Program-made: the position numbers and the translations under genes | Shown: positions 10,664 through 23,663 of the stretch, one piece after another | Layout: each line of letters starts with the position of its first letter | Position numbering within the stretch: the first letter of the stretch is position 1 | Source: Metallyticus violacea | Taxonomy: Eukaryota > Arthropoda > Insecta > Mantodea > Metallyticidae | DNA: 64,000 nt | Direction: 5' to 3' | Assembly (NCBI GenBank): GCA_030762175.1 | Contig: CM060831.1 | Span: 35,734,501-35,798,500, forward strand | The notes under the pieces: generated by a model | The model's database searches: none | The model's input: the letters and a program-made list of their open reading frames with translations, nothing else | Told to the model about the DNA's origin: nothing

Positions 10664-13600
10664 GCAATCTCATGCAAGGTTTGAGCTAGTTATTATAAAT
10701 GAAGAAATCAATCTTGACAAAAGATTGCATAAAATAGTCAAGAAGTAAGAACCAATACTAAAACAAATCAAAATATACTTACATTTATATGACTATTAGA
10801 CTATTCGATTAATTGCAATTTCCGACAAAAATTTAGATAAACTAACAAACTTTAAATCAGCAATAATACCAAACTTTCTCGAACTATGCTTCCATATGAT
10901 TGAAGAGTTTCCGAGGGAATGCTCCTACATGATGTTTAAGTGCAACTGACATTACGTGTGTGTCGCCCAGTTTTATAAATAGCAAGCTAAAATTAACTAC
11001 GGCTTGTTATATATTAGTTACGTGGTAGCATAATGTTTGATGTTGTTGCCACTTCTTGGGCCATTGCTCTCGGGTAGTGCTCTGTAAGCATATATTCAAC
11101 TATTTAACCATGCTCGTTAAGATTCTATCAGATGGTAACTTTACATTATGTACACGTATATATTAAGTGCCTGGAAACCTGCTAACATCGGAAATAATTC
11201 AAGCTCCCAGAACACGCGTGAAAAATTGGTTATTGAAGGAAAGAAAAAAACACAATAAAATAATTATATAAATTATTAATCTAACATTTATTAAACTTCA
11301 TTATCAATAAGGCTTAAAAATATTACAATAAGCTATCTTGAAGAAATCTCACACTCTGACTCACTGGACATCAAAATTACTCAATGTTGATTCAGATCAG
11401 AGATATTTATCAAGATAACAGGCTTACAATAAACTGAAGAACATTAGCAAAGTTCTGACATTTAATTAAATTTTTACAAGCCCAGAATTCAAATGTAACA
11501 ATAGAAAATACATTAGAATAACACTAAAACCTTGAATCGATTTACGCCTGAGATATTCTAAATTTCCAATCAAATGTTCAAAATAAGCCCACCCAGGAAC
11601 AATCCAGTATTGCTGCTTGCTGTAAAGCTCAGAAGCAGGGTACTCTCTCCGTCGGTCTTCTCGAGTCTCTCCACGAATTCCCCTCTGCTACTCTCTATCA
11701 ACACCAGCCCCTGCCTCAATCTCGTTCACCGTTATCGGCTGACAAACCTCAACATGCTTTAGCCAATAAGCTCAGTCTAGCATGATGGAACTATGCAAAA
11801 TTACGAACGTTCTTACGTGACATACAAATGATTGTGTATGAATGTCGTACCGGCACAATATATAAGTATCAAATAAGAAAACATATTCCAGATAAAGTAG
11901 TAATAAGAATACAGCGCAGACGCATAAGTAAAGTGAATGATGACAACTTTATACATGATCAAAATATTTTAAAACAGTATTGAAAAGCTTCTTAGAAAGC
12001 TTGCTCCGAAACCAACTCAATATTGACAACTTCACATTAATAATGTGGGTCAATTTCCCTTAAGTATTCTTTTCAACGTAACCTTTTCAAAGAAGAAAAG
12101 AGAAAGTACGCCTGTATCTCCTCTTACAATGGAAATGTGTTGTTCGAGTCACTTATACGATTATCTTCCAGGAAGAGTGACATGCTAATAGGAAATCAAT
12201 AATACAAAAGGTAGTAAAATATTCATCACTTCCTTCTTACAGTCTAAAGGATGAAAACCAAATCGATACAATCCCCGACTGAGTCTACAATTATATTTCC
12301 TTAGAGCTGTTCTGTATTCGTGCCCCTTTTTAATATATTAAAAACGATTTGGCACAGAGCTAATGTTCTGTGAGTATCGAGATAAATATGCAAATTATAC
12401 CAAAAATACATTAATATCTATGAATCCATATTTGAGAACTTATATCCTTCTTAAATGTATCCAATGATAAATTGATCTTTTCATATCACGTTTTATTTAA
12501 TGCATTATTGTGGTTTTACTGATTGCTTTTGCATATGCACAGCCGGCCAAACTATATAGATGTAATAAGTTCCAAAGGATCTTAAAATATGACGAAAAAA
12601 TGAAGAAAAATGTAATTTCTGAAATAAATAGTAAATTTTCGATTAAATTATGAACAATGAAAGGCGCTCGTAATCCTCGATTAGCGATGCTTTCATTACA
12701 TATAAAAAGGCCGCATGAATGGTTAATATTACTTTGACTCCTTCTGTAATTAAAATACCGTTACTTTTAATATCCCTCAACAGAAGCAAGGGAAATTGAA
12801 AAACATTGCAAAGGCAGCAAGTTTCTATTAATTTAAAAATTTTATAAATGAAATCCACACAGATATTAACTGTATAAGTTTTCATGTCCATTTATTTTTT
12901 CAACTATTGCTTTTGATAGTCGAAAGACTTTTTTTATAACTCTCAATTTGGTTGCAAATTATTTCATATCCAACAGAAAATTAAAAAAAAAAAAAATGTA
13001 CATTTAGTTCAAAAACCCTTAATGTTTACCACACGCCCATCCATTAGGTTGACTTCCCATATTTTCGTTTTACCCTCTCATCCCATATTACATTCTACAT
13101 CTAGTCCTGAATTTTATTGTAAATGTTTTAAGTAGATATAAATTAATAAGTGACGAAACGGTTATGAGAGCGAAAAGTGTGTAAAAACTGTTATTTACAA
13201 ATGGTTTATTCTATTCAACAATGTTTCCTCTCATCAAATGGCACAGTGACAGGTACTACAGTATTTTAAAGAGGAATATACAGACAGAGTGCTCTTGACA
13301 CGCAATTAACGAGCTCTTCTAGAAGTTAAAAAAAAATGCTGTACACATGCGGAAGAAAGAAAGACCTGACTTCAAAATGTTGTAGGACTTTTTGAATGAA
13401 ACTTGTTTATTTTCAGTACCAACTTTCCTTACTGAAATGTCCATGACGAATATTGTGACCTTCATTATAAAATTACATCACACTCAACCAGAAGCTGATG
13501 CATTCCATAATCATTGCTACACTGTAACATTATAGCTCATTTTATGAAACATTGTAAATTAAAATATGTAAATAATGTTATACTATTCTGTAACATAGTA

Positions 13601-14593
13601 TAAAACTATAGTCCTGACGCACCATAACATAAAATAGAGCTGTATTTCTTTTGGAGATTAAGTATATAAATAAGTAAATAATAATAAAAATAGATCCAAA
13701 AGATACCCTCACCTCATTCTAATGAAATGCAAAGGCATCATCAATGTGTGAACCAAAGATACATACATTATTGCCCTCCAACTGAGATCATGGTATAACG
13801 GTCACAGCCTCTGCCTTATAACTTCGTGGACCTGGGACGTCATAAAAAGTTGGAAGTTTTTCCCATGGCTGTCATAGTCTGTTCAGGTGAGTGATTACAG
13901 ATTTAAGACTTCCCCCAGTAGGTATAAATATTTTCACAATTGCTACGGACTTTTTCTCAACGTCAAACGCATCGCCAGAGCTGTAAGACACATGTATGGG
14001 CATTGTAAAGATAATTGTGGGGAGAAAAAAAATTCTTGCCTATTTTAAGAGAGAATAAATTGAAATCGCCCATCATTACTGATGTATTTTTAAAAGAATT
14101 TTCCGAGCATTTTCTCCAATCTCTATAACATAGATAAGAATCACTTGCCGATTTAGAAGTTAAGTTTTGGGGAAAATTTGTTGGAATTATGTTCAAATTT
14201 GACAAGGCAACTCTTTTAGAATATATGAATTATAAGATAAACCCTAGTGCAATTGAAAACATAAGGAGCACAGGGGAATAACCTGGTGTCATATTTTACT
14301 AATTTTGCAGGCGAGCAAAGTTAAAAATTCAAGACACGCTATATTTTATTTTCTTTGATCATTTTTCCTTCTGCTATAAAACAAAAACAAACCTAATTTG
14401 TGAAACGGCATAGATACTGCTGTAAGCATAAAAGTGATATACTGAGTTTATTAGAGTAAATGCAAATTTTGCAAAGAAAAAATCGATATCTTTTGATAGT
14501 CCCGGCAACTTTTTACTCAATATTATTCAATAATAATACAAAAAAAATAGTTGCCAATATATATGTATATGTTTTGCAATAAAGTTTAGGACG
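10660..14593. other. Long repeat-poor AT-rich stretch, no gene recognised
   Basis: Almost 4 kb without a SINE or transposase match. Open frames reach at most 82 codons (12643-12891, minus) and show no domain. At about 13785-13850 a tRNA-like A-box segment (ATGGTATAACGGTCACAGCC) is followed by a poor B box; this could be a decayed SINE head but is too weak to call. Confidence 0.5.
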
Positions 14594-14606
14594 AAATAAA
14601 TAAATA

Positions 14607-14649
<43 letters not shown>

Positions 14650-14650
14650 G
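14594..14650. repeat. (AAAT)n / (AAT)n compound microsatellite
   Basis: A few AAAT units run into about 13 AAT units. No repeat body is seen on either side, so it is not clearly a SINE tail. Confidence 0.9.
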
Positions 14651-14999
14651 GTTATTTTATGCACTTATCGCACCGGAAAACAATCAAAGCTGCTTTAAAA
14701 AACTAGGTCTAAATACCTTATTGTCAACAATGCAGTTAACCATAACAATGACTATAAAATAAATGCAAGAAATGTACTAATAATGTGCAGGAAATAGCAA
14801 AAACATTCCTTTTTAAACCTATTATACGACTTACATTAAAATATTCTCTAGTTTTCCTAGGACTTAGCAGATTTTCTTTATACCGGTTTAAAACATTAAC
14901 CTTTCTCCGGATTAATGAGGTTTTTATTCTGTACAATTATACCACACACAACTATACTACCTGACCTAGTGAATGACAACAATATCGAACATTTTGGGC
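14651..14999. other. No gene recognised
   Basis: AT-rich spacer; only a 66-codon minus-strand open frame without a recognised domain. Confidence 0.5.
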
Positions 15000-16010
15000 T
15001 TATCAGGTTTTTTCCCTATATTTTTCAAATGCTGAGCCATAACACAATTTACAACCATGTACTTCGCCATTAATAAGCCTTCCCACACAGCCATCGTCTG
15101 TCAATTGAGTCGTAACTTGCTTGACTTTGCTTGCGAACTTACATATTTTCTCCATGAAGAACGTTTTGGTTGGTCGTGTAACCATTTTGCAGCGATTCCC
15201 TCACATTTTCATTCGTAAAGACCTTTGAACGGTCCAGGGATAGGAAGCGGTAAGAGTTAGATTGTAGGTAGGCTGTTCCATTAATGGTTTCAAGGGTCTG
15301 GTTGGGCGTATATGGCATTGCATTCATGCAACAAAACTTTCTTTCACATTAGACTTCAGCGTTTGATGTGATTTGCTGGCTTCAGGTTGTTCGGCAGCAA
15401 ATTTTGTATCTTGCACTGTTGATAGTACATCCTTTTTACAGTCTTCCAGTATAGGCCCATTTGAGTCCCAAAAAAGGTTAGTATCACCTTCCTCGCGGAA
15501 GATGGAGCCTTGAGTTTTTTTCTTCGTCAAAGATCCCGATGTTCCACTCCATATTCCGACGTTTGGATTCTGGTTCATAGTGATGGATCCACGTTTCTTT
15601 CCCTGCCACTATTCTGCTAAAAAAGGCTGTGCTTTCATTGTTGTAATGGACGATTGTTGGCAGATCTCAACACATTTGCGCTCTCTTGGCATCCATCTCG
15701 CACATAGCTTATGGAAACTCAGCTGGTCGTGGATGATTTGATACGCATGAATAATCCGGTTCTCAATAATGTCTCTCCAGCTTGCTGAATCCTTTCGTCA
15801 GTGGTGGATGTTGATGGGCGTCCTGCTCCCTCTTTGTGTATCATTGTCTGTTCACTATAAAGTTTTCTATCCACTCATACCACTTCTTAGCGGTAGAACA
15901 CTGCCCCAATATTGTGTTGAACGCCTTCCGATCGCGAAATTGTATCATAGCTCCTTCCTTGTTCCTCCTTGGTAGACACCGCTAGCGAAGCGACCATGTT
16001 TACACTGTCA
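15000..16010 (-). pseudogene. mariner transposase remnant (copy 3)
   Basis: Minus-strand translation gives a broken mariner transposase. Landmarks from N to C: EMDAKRAQMC near 15690, then FFSRIVAGKETWIHHYEPES near 15560-15630 (family form IVTGDETW; the catalytic Asp is replaced by Lys), RRNMEW, FWDSNGPILED near 15430-15460, TINGTAYL near 15270-15285, and the weak MNAMPYTPNQT at about 15300-15325 where HDNARPHT is expected. At least three frames are needed to follow it, with several stops. It differs enough from copy 1 to be another lineage. Ends are approximate. Confidence 0.75.
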
Positions 16011-18132
16011 CAGCAGCAAGCTAAACTTTTTTTTTTAAATGAGTCACTGGATATTAAGACATTCTGAAACAAATTATTCAAACGGGGGTCGGGGAAGCAC
16101 TAGTGGCAGTAGTCATTCCCTACAACTAAGACTATGCGAAACGTCAGCTAAAGCACCGAGATGCCAGGATCATACTAGAATTAATTTGTATTTGGATGTG
16201 GTTCGTTTCTAGTTGTGGTAGACATTAGTAGAAATGTGACAGAAAATGATTCAGAGAGGAGAAAACTTTAAACAATTTGCCTAATATATATTTAGTGTAA
16301 GGAAAAAATGTAAAATTCATAATAAATAAAAATTACATTATTAATAAAGCAATTAAATTGTTCTACATGCCACTGGAGGTACAAATACCACAAGTATAAA
16401 AAAATTGCACATTTTAAAATACGTATAAAAATACTTTTAAGAATAACATCGAAAGTAAACGACTTTTGACAATTTAAATCGTGGCTGAAGAAAGACAAAG
16501 AAATATTAAAGCATTTTTTTTTTTTTTTTGCAGTACCTGAACCCCATCACTGTTTGGAAAGATGAACATTAGTCGGTTAAAAACAGGTACTTAACAAAAA
16601 GAAAAAAAAAATTAATCACGAAAATACAATTTATAGATATTAAATGGTGCGTTTTATTTCATGAAACTGTATGCGTGTGATTTTGTAACAAATGGCGCTA
16701 GAGAACCAAATGGGTGTCCGGAGGGAGAAATAATTCAAGAACTAATTTTAAAGAGTGCTTTGCTTATTCCGAGCTCCACAAATCATGCAACTTTTGGGGT
16801 GTTTCCTAATGCTGCGCCGGAAACATTATATTATGCTTTTCCAATGTTTTGACATTGGAAAAAGAAAAGGGGGGAAAAACAGAAATAGGCACAAATCAGC
16901 GCATCCATAACTATATTAAAGAAAAAAATATTCTGTATATCCGCTCTACTTTCTTACCTCACCTACTCCATGTCATAAATCGCTTTGTATGTAGCAAATT
17001 GATTTATTTGGGAAATAGGTTTACGGATCAAGGGTTTTTAAAACATTATATGTCAAATTGGAATACTATTAGATTCCACAAAAAAGATTGTCGGTGTTTT
17101 TACGAGAACAATCTTTTTAAAATTTTTTTTCATTATCCTACATTCGTACAAGTAATACACATTGATTTGTTGTTGGCACCCAAAAGAAAAATAATTTCTC
17201 CAAATACCTGTCCTCGTTCCGCTACGCAATCGACGCTTATACTCGTACATTAGTAGAGATGGGTTTGCCTTCAGGAGATGTGCGATTCCCGCTAAGACTG
17301 GAGTTAAGTTCCGCAGGCAATTGATATTGCACATTCGTGTTTATCACGCCAACTGATTCGGTAGAATTTCTGTGGGAAATTTGGGTTGGACTTTCTACTG
17401 TGTGTTTGTGTATTATGGAATATGTCGAGAGTGAAAAAGATGCTAGAATAAAATAATATATTTTTATTACTGATATTTGCAAAAGAAATCGTACAATTAC
17501 TGTAATAGAAAATTACGTGATAAAGGAGTAATATCTCTATCTGGAAGTGCAATTTTCAGATTAGTGAATAAAGTTCGAACCCAAGGCGTTTTCTTTGACA
17601 AGAAGCTGAGATTAAAAAAAAAAATTCCTGTTTTAATACCGTAGAAAGTTGGTGAAACAGGCTATCGATTAGAAACTTCGAAAGTATTTAACGATTACTC
17701 CGGGCAAGTTGGTATATCTGTCGGCAATACGAATAAAGTCGCTCAGCTGCTGTATCTTCAACCGTATAAAATTACTGCTGTAACTGAAATAAAATTTGTG
17801 GAGGCGCTTCCAGCATCCACTATGGTCGTGGGTACAATATTAATTGCTTTTTACCCTTGGCTTACCTAACGGATGCTCTAGCCAGTTCAACTACCGTGCC
17901 CCTATCTCTCCATAATTGCGAATCTTCACATCTTAGACAATATGCCGCAATTCATAAAATAAAAAAACTCCATTTATACAAAAATTATTTTTTGCACATT
18001 AGTTTGTTTATTTTTTAAATATATATTTATTTCGATTTTAGGTATTGTATATCAGAATATTCCCTTGATCTCTGAAAGCATAATTTCAGAAAAATAAATA
18101 GAAGCGGGTGTGTTTTGGCACCATTTGAACTG
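16011..18132. other. No gene recognised; one weak tRNA-like segment
   Basis: Contains a T16 run at 16514-16529 and a 134-codon plus-strand open frame at 16849-17253 overlapping 93- and 81-codon minus-strand frames; none has a known domain and base composition does not change across it. On the minus strand near 17816-17915 an A-box-like segment (TTGAACTGGCTAGAGCATC) suggests a decayed tRNA-derived SINE without a usable B box. Confidence 0.4.
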
Positions 18133-18337
18133 TCGGTCCTGGTGATCTAATGATCTAATGATCATACTTGCCTCTATACCAAAGGTCTCGGTTTCAAACC
18201 CGACCAGTGTCGATGGATTATTATAAAGCGTGAAAATCCTAAGTATGGCTTCCTTCGGAAGGGGAGTAAAGCCATTCGTCGTAGATTTACAACACATAAA
18301 AGGACCTTAAGCCTGAAAGGTGTGGCCTCTGAGCAAA
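18133..18337 (+). repeat. tRNA-derived SINE, family B (3'-truncated)
   Basis: Head TCGGTCCTGGTGATC, then ACTTGCCTCTA and a B box (GGTTTCAAACCC). The family body follows: CGATGGATT, GTGAAAATCCTAAGTATGGC, TTCCTTCGGAAGGGGAG, CTTAAGCCTGAAAGG, GGCCTCTGAGCAAA. It lacks the CGTTTCACGCCCTGAATT segment and tail seen in other copies. An 8-base duplication (GATCTAAT, twice) sits inside the A-box region. Confidence 0.9.
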
Positions 18338-19831
18338 GCATTACAAGATAATGTATGTCGATTTTAAATACCTACTAACTAGTAGCTGTGAAACAGTATG
18401 CATGGATATTTTGCCAAAACGCAATGATTTAAGAAAAAAATGTCCCTAGGTATCCAAAAAAATGTCAAAAAACACAATTTGCTTGCTATACTTCTTGTGT
18501 ACCCCCTGTACAGCACAGTGGATACGATTGTACCAACGATTACACAGTTATACTCTCAAAACAAATTTAATACTAGTAACGGCGTAAGACCTGCTTTCAG
18601 AGTGAACATAATGCTAACAGCCACTTCTATAATAGGAATTGCTCTGTATAGAAACCTGTCATATATGCTGGAAAGGAGTGCCAACAAAATACCTTATCTG
18701 GCTAGTTACTAGTACCGACTTTGTGCTAGAAGTAGTTCTGGAAAATGAACAAATGCCATGAGACCTTCAGATCGTTTCTTATAAGTTCCCAAGAATTTGT
18801 CGAGACAGCTAGAAGATGATGTGGAAATGCAGTGTTGATGGGAAAAGAACAACAAAAAGAGAAGTGGATGCAGAAAGTAAAGAGAGAACTGCATTATGCC
18901 AAAACCATAATTTAAAATTCATTGCAATTAAAAAAGAAAATCACCACAGAAAAATTAGCGTAAAATAAGTCAAATATGGGCTAGCTTACATTTCCCCTAC
19001 TGTAGACCACAAATTAAAGTACCAGTTAGCTTTTTAAACGGAAGCTAGGATCCGTCACTGATACAATATAAATCAAATAACGGTCTAAACGGTACGAGCA
19101 ATTCTTTGCCTTGTTGGTGGGGTGAGCTGGGGGTTGAAAATGCTGTTCACCCTGCGCCCTTGTCTCCCAGTGCAATACATGGGTCGCGTGCCAAGGCGAT
19201 TCACTTCAGATAGGGGAAACAGTAATCGGTGTGTTCCTTTTTTTTTTTTTTTCTATATGGCTGTAAGGCGCGCCGCGTGGTACCTTCACATTCCCCCACC
19301 CTTCAAGGGAAAGTTCCCTCACCAACACAAATCACAAGTTGGAAATCCTTGGAAAACTTTTCACTACAGAACATCAGCATGCTTTCAGGGATATCCAACA
19401 TAAGCTTTGGCACTTTTGTCTTAAGATTCAAAAATAAATAAATAAATAAATAAAAATAATATATATTTGAAAATATTGGGAAATTTTCATTATATCAATT
19501 GCAAAACTCTAATTTAGCGGATTTCAAGTTGTGGCTTCTATTTTTCACTCACGTTGATTTTTTTTTTAAATTGTAGTTTTACATTTGTTTTTAGAAAACT
19601 ACACAAGATAAAGTTAATTCTAGAAAATATCACAGCAGCCTATAAATTGTATGTTAGGTTTCTCCTCCAGAAACCTTAAACCAAATATACAGTGTGTCCG
19701 TGAAGTGATGGTAGAGTTTCAAAACAATTTATTGCTATAACCATAAACATGAACAGTTCAAATACATGCACAATGAGAGTTCAACTAAAATTTTTTACAT
19801 GTTCGTGCAATTCGATATGACTTGCATTTAT

Positions 19832-19833
<2 letters not shown>
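18338..19833. other. No gene recognised
   Basis: Contains a 90-codon plus-strand open frame (18440-18712) without a known domain, a T-run near 19237-19251, an AAAT repeat near 19430-19455, and at 19691 CAGTGTGTCCGTGAAGTGAT, which resembles the outer end of a Tc1-like element but has no detectable partner. Confidence 0.4.

Positions 19834-19884
<51 letters not shown>
19834..19884. repeat. (TA)n microsatellite
   Basis: About 25 uninterrupted TA units. Confidence 0.95.
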
Positions 19885-19887
<3 letters not shown>

Positions 19888-20503
19888 GCCTAATAGATAC
19901 CACATACACGACTATGTACGGTAGCTGTGACGATGAAGCTTTTGTGTTTTTCTGTTTTAAATACACAACATCACTGATAATGCAAACATTTTGTAACCTC
20001 ATAGGTAAATGTTTAAAGGCAGAAAAGCCGGCGATCGTGGTGGCCATTACTTCCTATCCAACTGTGGAGATGTCTTGTTCAGAAACTTACGAACAATACA
20101 GCTGTTCTGTTGAAATACACCTTTTTGTTAAAAAATGACACTTTTCTCCACTCACACAATTTCAACAGAGTTACGTGACGCTATAGTCGGTTGCGTTATT
20201 AGTCAATCACACTTGAGAGAGCACACACAACCATCACTTAGGATGTCACATCATTCTCATTGCAAACACACGGTTGTTCTTATGTCGATGAATGTGGCAA
20301 GATACTTGGAAGTAATCTCATCACTGAACACAAATTTCTGTAAGAAATGTTGATTATTGTCCATATATTTAATTAAAAATCAAAACGTTCTGCTTATCGC
20401 TTGGGTTATTTGCCTATAACCACTGTTGTATGTTATTGTAAAACGCAGACGATTCTTGAGAACTTTCTGAACAGAATAGTTTTTATCTCTAAATGTGGTG
20501 CAA
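19885..20503. other. No gene recognised
   Basis: Overlapping short open frames of 88, 74 and 72 codons occur on both strands; none shows a recognisable domain or codon bias. Confidence 0.45.
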
Positions 20504-20569
20504 TTCCCACAGTGACCCAGAAATGTTAAGCTTTTAACGGTGTATATTTGAGGTATATTTTAAAATATA
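20504..20569 (+). repeat. Left terminal inverted repeat of the 20.5 kb element
   Basis: Outer end TTCCCACAGTGACCCAGAA, inner end TTGAGGTATATTTTAAAATA; pairs with 21702-21768 in inverted orientation. Confidence 0.8.
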
Positions 20570-21701
20570 TAAATAAAGAATAGATTTTCTTAAGCTCTAC
20601 ACTTAGAGAATTACTTGGGAGTTTCAAGAGTCTGGACACTAGCACATGGCATGCTTAAGTGATTTGCACCCAATAAGATACTAGTTTACTTAAGCTGGCG
20701 ATCCCTTGGGCGAATACTGCTTTCATGTGATAGATTTTCATGGGACACACGCGTTGAAGTTTCTCTCAACCATCCAAATGTATCTGAACAATTTGCGTTA
20801 AAGACACGTGATTATCCGTTCGCACATCTTAAGTCTTGTCTTCAATTTCTAAGCTCTATGAAATGTTGTCTAAGTAGCAGAGCTTTTGCTTGTTCGATAT
20901 TGCAGGAGTCTGAAACCCCACTATGATTTTGGGGTCACTATGTCTTTTCAGGTATTAGGCTTGTGCTTAAAATAATTTTGGTCAATATTTTTGAGAATAA
21001 ATGCTCCAATCTCGCATTTTAATACTACCCCTAGACTCTCTTTTGGTGTTAAATAAGTATGGAAATAAGAGCTTCTGGTATACACTCACTTAGGTACTTC
21101 ATTATACTTCTTGCATGACTTCAATGCATTTGTGAATTCCTTCATACAGCAGATTCTCTCATGGTTACTGCCTTTAAAGAACATTATCATGGAGAAAGAG
21201 ACATCCACATAGGTTTCTCTTGAGGTTAATAAGATGCATGCACAAGTTAATAAAACCACATTCCTTCATGCTGCTACATTTTAATAGAATAGCAAATGAG
21301 CAATGTTACAACTGCAAACTACCACCATTAAATCTCATACAAATGCTCTCTGCTAACAATTTAATTTAGCATCCTCCCGTTAATGCTACAGCAAGATAGC
21401 GTACTAGGATGTGACCTAGGAAACGTTAGTTGCCTTCTGAACGGGAGAGGAGAAAACTTCCATTTTATTTTAACAATATAAGAAGAAATGCATAAAAATG
21501 CTTAACATAGCTCTCTTTTTTAATGCTTAAAGAAATCAAAAAGAAATTGATAATTTTAACAGTGTTTAAGATTTTCCCCATTACACTACAATACCTTTAA
21601 TAATGAGTTAACAACAAATGCAATACAGTTAACTGGAAAAATCTCTTGTGAATTTAATGTGAGAAAAAAATACAAATTCAGTCAACTGTAACAAAAAGGA
21701 A

Positions 21702-21768
21702 ATATGTTTTAAAATATACCTCAAATATATACCGTTAAACGCTTCAATGTTCTGGGTCACTGGGGGAA
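21702..21768 (-). repeat. Right terminal inverted repeat of the 20.5 kb element
   Basis: Reads TTTTAAAATATACCTCAAAT on the inside and TTCTGGGTCACTGGGGGAA at the outer edge, complementary to 20504-20569. Confidence 0.8.
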
Positions 21769-22390
21769 GATGGATTTGGACCCCGACTCTAAAACATTTA
21801 GAGGTAACGTCAGAGAGGAGGCATCATTGACGTTAAAAAGTAACCACTTTCTTAAATACAGTCAAAGCACGAGGTGAGCTTTCTCCCTCTGAAGCACCAA
21901 CTCATTTCACGAACAGAAACGGCCAGGATAGAAGGATGATGTCACCCAGTCTGTACTTTCAATAGTTCCAGGCCTGTTTAGGCCAATAAAACATGCTATA
22001 GCCGCCCAACATATCGGCTAGTAAACATAACAGTGAAAACGAGGAATGATGGCACATTCAGACTTGCTCATTGTGTTGAAGTAACAACCTCTTGCTGTCA
22101 ATTGTCCATAAAATTTCCGCTTGACGATTTCGGATAAGAATTCAAAGTGGAAGTACAAGCTTTTCCAGTAAAAGTAAAGTTTCATGGTAAAACCATTAAA
22201 AATAAAACGTTATGTATGCCAGAAAAACTACTTATCCATGCAGTTGCACATTATCTAATCTGATGTCAGCATTCGTCCCTAGAGAATCACTTTAGAAAGT
22301 ATATTATTCTAGATGCTAGAGTAGGTACAACGCCTGTAGATTGTAAGCACTTTTAAACGATAGTCTTTCTTTGGCATTTTTTCATTATTT
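21769..22390. other. No gene recognised
   Basis: Unique-looking sequence without an open frame of note or recognisable repeat. Confidence 0.5.
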
Positions 22391-22629
22391 TTAATGCCCG
22401 TTTTTACTACTGAATGATATGAAATGATATATTGGGAAACGAATTTTTATTAAGGAAGGAAATGTTCCACGTCTAAGTTTAGGATACCTCCCTGGCATTT
22501 GCCATTTATGAGGACTGAGGAAAACTTGGAAAAAACTTCAGTCAGGGAGGACGGTCCTGGCGGGATTCGAACCCCAGATCTCCCGCTCACGACCCGGCAA
22601 CTTAACGACCTCAGCCACGCGTGGCGGTC
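22391..22629 (-). repeat. tRNA-derived SINE, family A
   Basis: On the minus strand: CCGCCACGCGTGGCTGAGG (A-box region, Ser/Leu-like TGGCCGAGG), GAGCGGGAGATCTGGGG, B box GGTTCGAATCCCGCC, AGGACCGTCCTCCCTGAC, TCCTCATAAATGGCAAATGC, CTAAACTTAGACG, TTTCCTTCCTTAA and the 3' motif AACGGGCATTAA. A block between the cAATATATCATTTCA segment and AGTAGTAAAAACGGG is deleted compared with the copy at 35544. Confidence 0.95.
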
Positions 22630-23362
22630 TTCCATTAGCATGACTACATTTATCCTGTGATGATACTTCCAAAGGGCGCCCTGTTTAGAGGTCTTGCTCC
22701 ATTGACTTTCAACTCTATTTAAATTACTTGACCCCAAAACTTCGCTCCATGTTACGTAAGTGTATCAACGTATATACAATCTCCAAGTTTTCAAGGAGAT
22801 TCTTGGGCTTTCTTTATTTCTTCCTCGGTAAGTAATTTAATAACGGAGTGAGTCTCCAGCCAGATACGTCAGTTTCTTCGTACAAACTCAAGTAAGTCAT
22901 TTTGACCTAAATCTTGTATATGTTGCGTGGATGAGTAAATTAATACATGCCCTTCGTCTAGAGGCCCCTCACTTGTACGGGGTGAATCAAACTAAAGGTA
23001 TGGCACACTAGGTAACATTTTAAGTTCCTGCAAACTTATATCTATAGCATAAACAAGGTTTCCACTCGTTCGAAAATAAATGCAATTTGTTTCGGAGACA
23101 ACATATGTTTGTAAACCCCAATACTATTCTAGTTTTACTTTACAACTTGTCCCCCCTTTTTTGCTACATAAGTTATTTTAATGACCTTCATTTTTACATC
23201 TTTCCGTTAGTTCCTGGAAAATCTTCGATGTAAGAAGTGTGTGGGAAGATAAAATCGCCAGGGCATGGCTGGAGAAAGTAACTTTCCAATATAGGAGTAG
23301 AATAAATTCAGATATACTCTAATTTATAAAAAAAAAATAAGTATACAATTCACATGCAAAAT
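22630..23362. other. No gene recognised
   Basis: Spacer between two SINEs with no supported feature. Confidence 0.5.
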
Positions 23363-23373
23363 GGAGATACAGG

Positions 23374-23663
23374 TTGATTGTTGATTTGGTTCATTTACAG
23401 ACGCTCTTTAACATCTCAGGTCATCAGCGTCCCATTCTATTCAGGGCATGAAACGGACGACAAATTTTGCTCAGAGGTCTCTTCTTTCAGGCTTGAGGTT
23501 CCTTTTCGTGCCGTAAATGTACGACACGGGATCCAGGGCTTTACTTCCCTTCCGAAGGAAGCCATACTTAGGATTTTTACGCCCGAAAAAATCCATCAAT
23601 CCTGGGTGCGATCTTGGATTTAGAAGACAAGTAAGGTTACCACTACACCACCAGGACAAACAA
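23374..23663 (-). repeat. tRNA-derived SINE, family B, with target-site duplication
   Basis: Nearly full-length on the minus strand: head CCTGGTGGTGTAGTGG, TTCTAAATCCAAGATCGC, body GGATTTTTTCGGGCGTAAAA, CTAAGTATGGCTTCC, CCGTGTCGTACATTTACGG, GAGACCTCTGAGCAAAATTT, and 3' end GACCTGAGATGTTAAAGAGC. The B box is decayed to GATCGCACCC. The 11 bp GGAGATACAGG flanks it at 23363-23373 and 23664-23674, fixing the insertion boundaries. Confidence 0.95.

Larger units (their letters stand above)
20504..21768. mobile_element. 1.26 kb element bounded by terminal inverted repeats
   Basis: The left end (20504-20569) and the reverse complement of the right end (21702-21768) align over about 66 bases with roughly eight differences. 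Shared blocks: TTCCC, CAGTGACCCAGAA, TTTAACGGT and TATTTGAGGTATATTTTAAAA. Similarity stops abruptly on the inner side. The interior (20570-21701) is AT-rich and has no long open frame or transposase motif, so it would be a non-autonomous DNA transposon. The ends beginning CAGTG recall hAT-type termini, but no convincing 8 bp target duplication is visible, so the superfamily is left open. Confidence 0.6.

Noticed and set aside
16849..17253. 134-codon plus-strand open frame
   Set aside because: Overlapping minus-strand frames of similar openness, no recognisable domain and no change in base composition; treated as chance.
19691..19830. CAGTGTGTCCGTGAAGTGAT as a Tc1-like terminal repeat
   Set aside because: No inverted partner and no transposase blocks could be found within 2 kb.
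19781..20047. 88-codon minus-strand frame containing a YIYIYI run
   Set aside because: The run is a translated TA microsatellite; no domain elsewhere in the frame.
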